The notes below the pieces were generated by a model. That model had not been told where the DNA came from and searched no databases. It saw nothing but the letters and a program-made list of their open reading frames with translations. Below are positions 63,180-64,000 of a stretch of DNA of 64,000 nt, in pieces (the first letter of the stretch is position 1; each line of letters begins with the position of its first letter). Origin of the DNA: Periplaneta americana (lineage: Eukaryota > Arthropoda > Insecta > Blattodea > Blattidae); assembly GCF_040183065.1 (NCBI RefSeq), contig NC_091119.1, positions 61,800,892-61,864,891 on the forward strand. Direction: 5' to 3'. Position numbers and translations under genes: made by a program.

Positions 63180-63745
63180 GCGCGTCGTGGCGTCGTGTCC
63201 TAAGGCATGCTGCCTAGGACTCGCGTTACGAAATACGCGCTGGTTCGAGTCCTCATGGGGGAAGAAATTTTCTCACGAAATTTCGGCCAGTGTATGGGAC
63301 CGGTGCCCACTCAGCACCGTAATGCACTTGGGGAGCTACGATAGGTAGCGAAAATCCGGTTTCGCAAACCAGCTATAGGGGAGAGTTGGGTTGTATCGGA
63401 CACCGGGTAATATCGCACAGTGAGTTTCTTTCATCTACCACCAGGTGATAGTACCTGAATGACATAGTTACGCTTCTGTGATGTCGCATACAGAAACGTA
63501 ACCATGCTATCCAGGTTCTACCATCTGGTGATAGATGAAAGAAACGCATTTTCCGATATTACCCGATGTCCGATACTACCCAACTCTCCCCTAACGGCTG
63601 GGAGGATCATCGTGTTAACCACACGATACCTCCATTCTGGTTGGATGATCATCCACCTCTGCTTCGGTATGTGGATGCGAGACCAGTAGCCGGCTGGTCG
63701 GTCTTGGCCCTTCCTGGGCTGTAGCGCCATGGATTTTTTTTTTAC
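63180..63745 (+). mobile_element. SINE-2, longest copy, split by MITE
   Basis: A tRNA-like head (GTCCTAAGGCATGCTGCCTA, B-box GGTTCGAGTCC at 63242) and body (CAGTGTATGGGACCGGTGCC, GGTAGCGAAAATCCGGTTTC) lead to AGCTATAACGGCTGGGAGGA once the MITE at 63378-63591 is disregarded. The shared 3' part follows (CCTCCATTCTGGTTGGATGA, CTGTAGCGCCATGGATT) with a T-run. This copy shows the full architecture of the family seen truncated at 12975 and 46312. Confidence 0.88.
63378..63591. mobile_element. Mariner-type MITE in SINE-2, TA-flanked
   Basis: Left GGGGAGAGTTGGGTTGTATC and right, inverted, GGGGAGAGTTGGGTAGTATC. TA lies on both sides (63376-63377, 63592-63593). The arms also carry a second matching block (CATCTACCACCAGGTGATAG and its inverse). 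Confidence 0.93.
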
Positions 63746-63895
63746 AGAGTGAGCAATAAGTATGGAATATTGTTAATAACTTCTTAAATTTTAATTTTAC
63801 AAAAGAAAGTTTTATACAAAAACTGTTGGAGATAAACCATATAATATTAAGCCAGTATTCGAAAACAGTTAGTTATTCAGACATACAGGGTGTGA
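63746..63895. other. AT-rich spacer
   Basis: No feature recognised between SINE-2 and the last terminus. Confidence 0.4.
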
Positions 63896-64000
63896 CAGTA
63901 AACTAATTTTTAAATGGCACCCTATATTAAAATTTACATATTCCGAATCTCCATTAAATATTACGTATGAATTCGTAGAAGCTTTACCCATTCTCTCATT
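63896..64000. mobile_element. Start of a mariner-like element (truncated by window)
   Basis: TA (63894-63895) is followed by CAGGGTGTGACAGTAAACTA, the form of left terminus seen in the other IS630/mariner elements here. The rest lies beyond the window, so the call rests on one end only. Confidence 0.5.

Overview
The window reads as a nuclear, non-coding segment of an AT-rich arthropod genome, most likely a hemimetabolous insect and possibly a cockroach or termite. The lineage is an inference from the transposon families (IS630/mariner elements with the insect-type DUF4817 helix-turn-helix, piggyBac, RTE-type LINEs, several tRNA-derived SINE families) and the large repeat load. No host gene is complete. 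The only convincing host coding sequence is one GC-rich exon with matching splice signals on the minus strand at 40747-40957; its gene was not identified. A second unexplained open frame lies at 4571-4963 (minus).

Layout. 1-7.2 kb: a fold-back element, a SINE, a MITE, a hAT element with 8-bp target duplications, a pogo/Tigger relic, and a minus-strand LINE with tetranucleotide tails and a ~185-bp tandem array. 8.1-16.2 kb: SINEs with clear target-site duplications, decayed transposase-like frames, a Tc1 relic and a whole piggyBac relic bounded by TTAA. 16.3-21.3 kb: a DUF4817 element split by a hAT element, an exact 155-bp tandem duplication, a perfect 41-bp hairpin, an 81-bp minisatellite and a MULE/FLYWCH relic. 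21.9-32.7 kb: a piggyBac MITE, a TA-flanked IS630 relic split by a hAT element, a hAT element carrying an intact short zinc-finger frame, LINE and mariner relics, and a SINE split by hAT. 33-40.6 kb: a Tigger end, two long fold-backs, a three-level nest around an RTE LINE, and a 755-bp near-palindrome. 40.7-42.1 kb: the host exon and a 23-bp satellite with a ~387-bp higher-order period. 42-49.7 kb: nested fold-backs, one carrying tRNA-like arms, a fold-back with a fresh 215-bp duplication, and a ~510-bp purine tract. 51-64 kb: four kinds of LINE relic, a second piggyBac MITE, mariner relics, several SINEs, a hAT element with a transposase pseudogene, and the start of another mariner-like element.

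The features do not form a pathway. The region is best read as a record of successive insertions. Many boundaries are resolved to the base because both terminal repeats and target duplications survive, so relative insertion order can be read at several loci. All family assignments come from recognising motifs in the translated sequence by eye; no database search was run.
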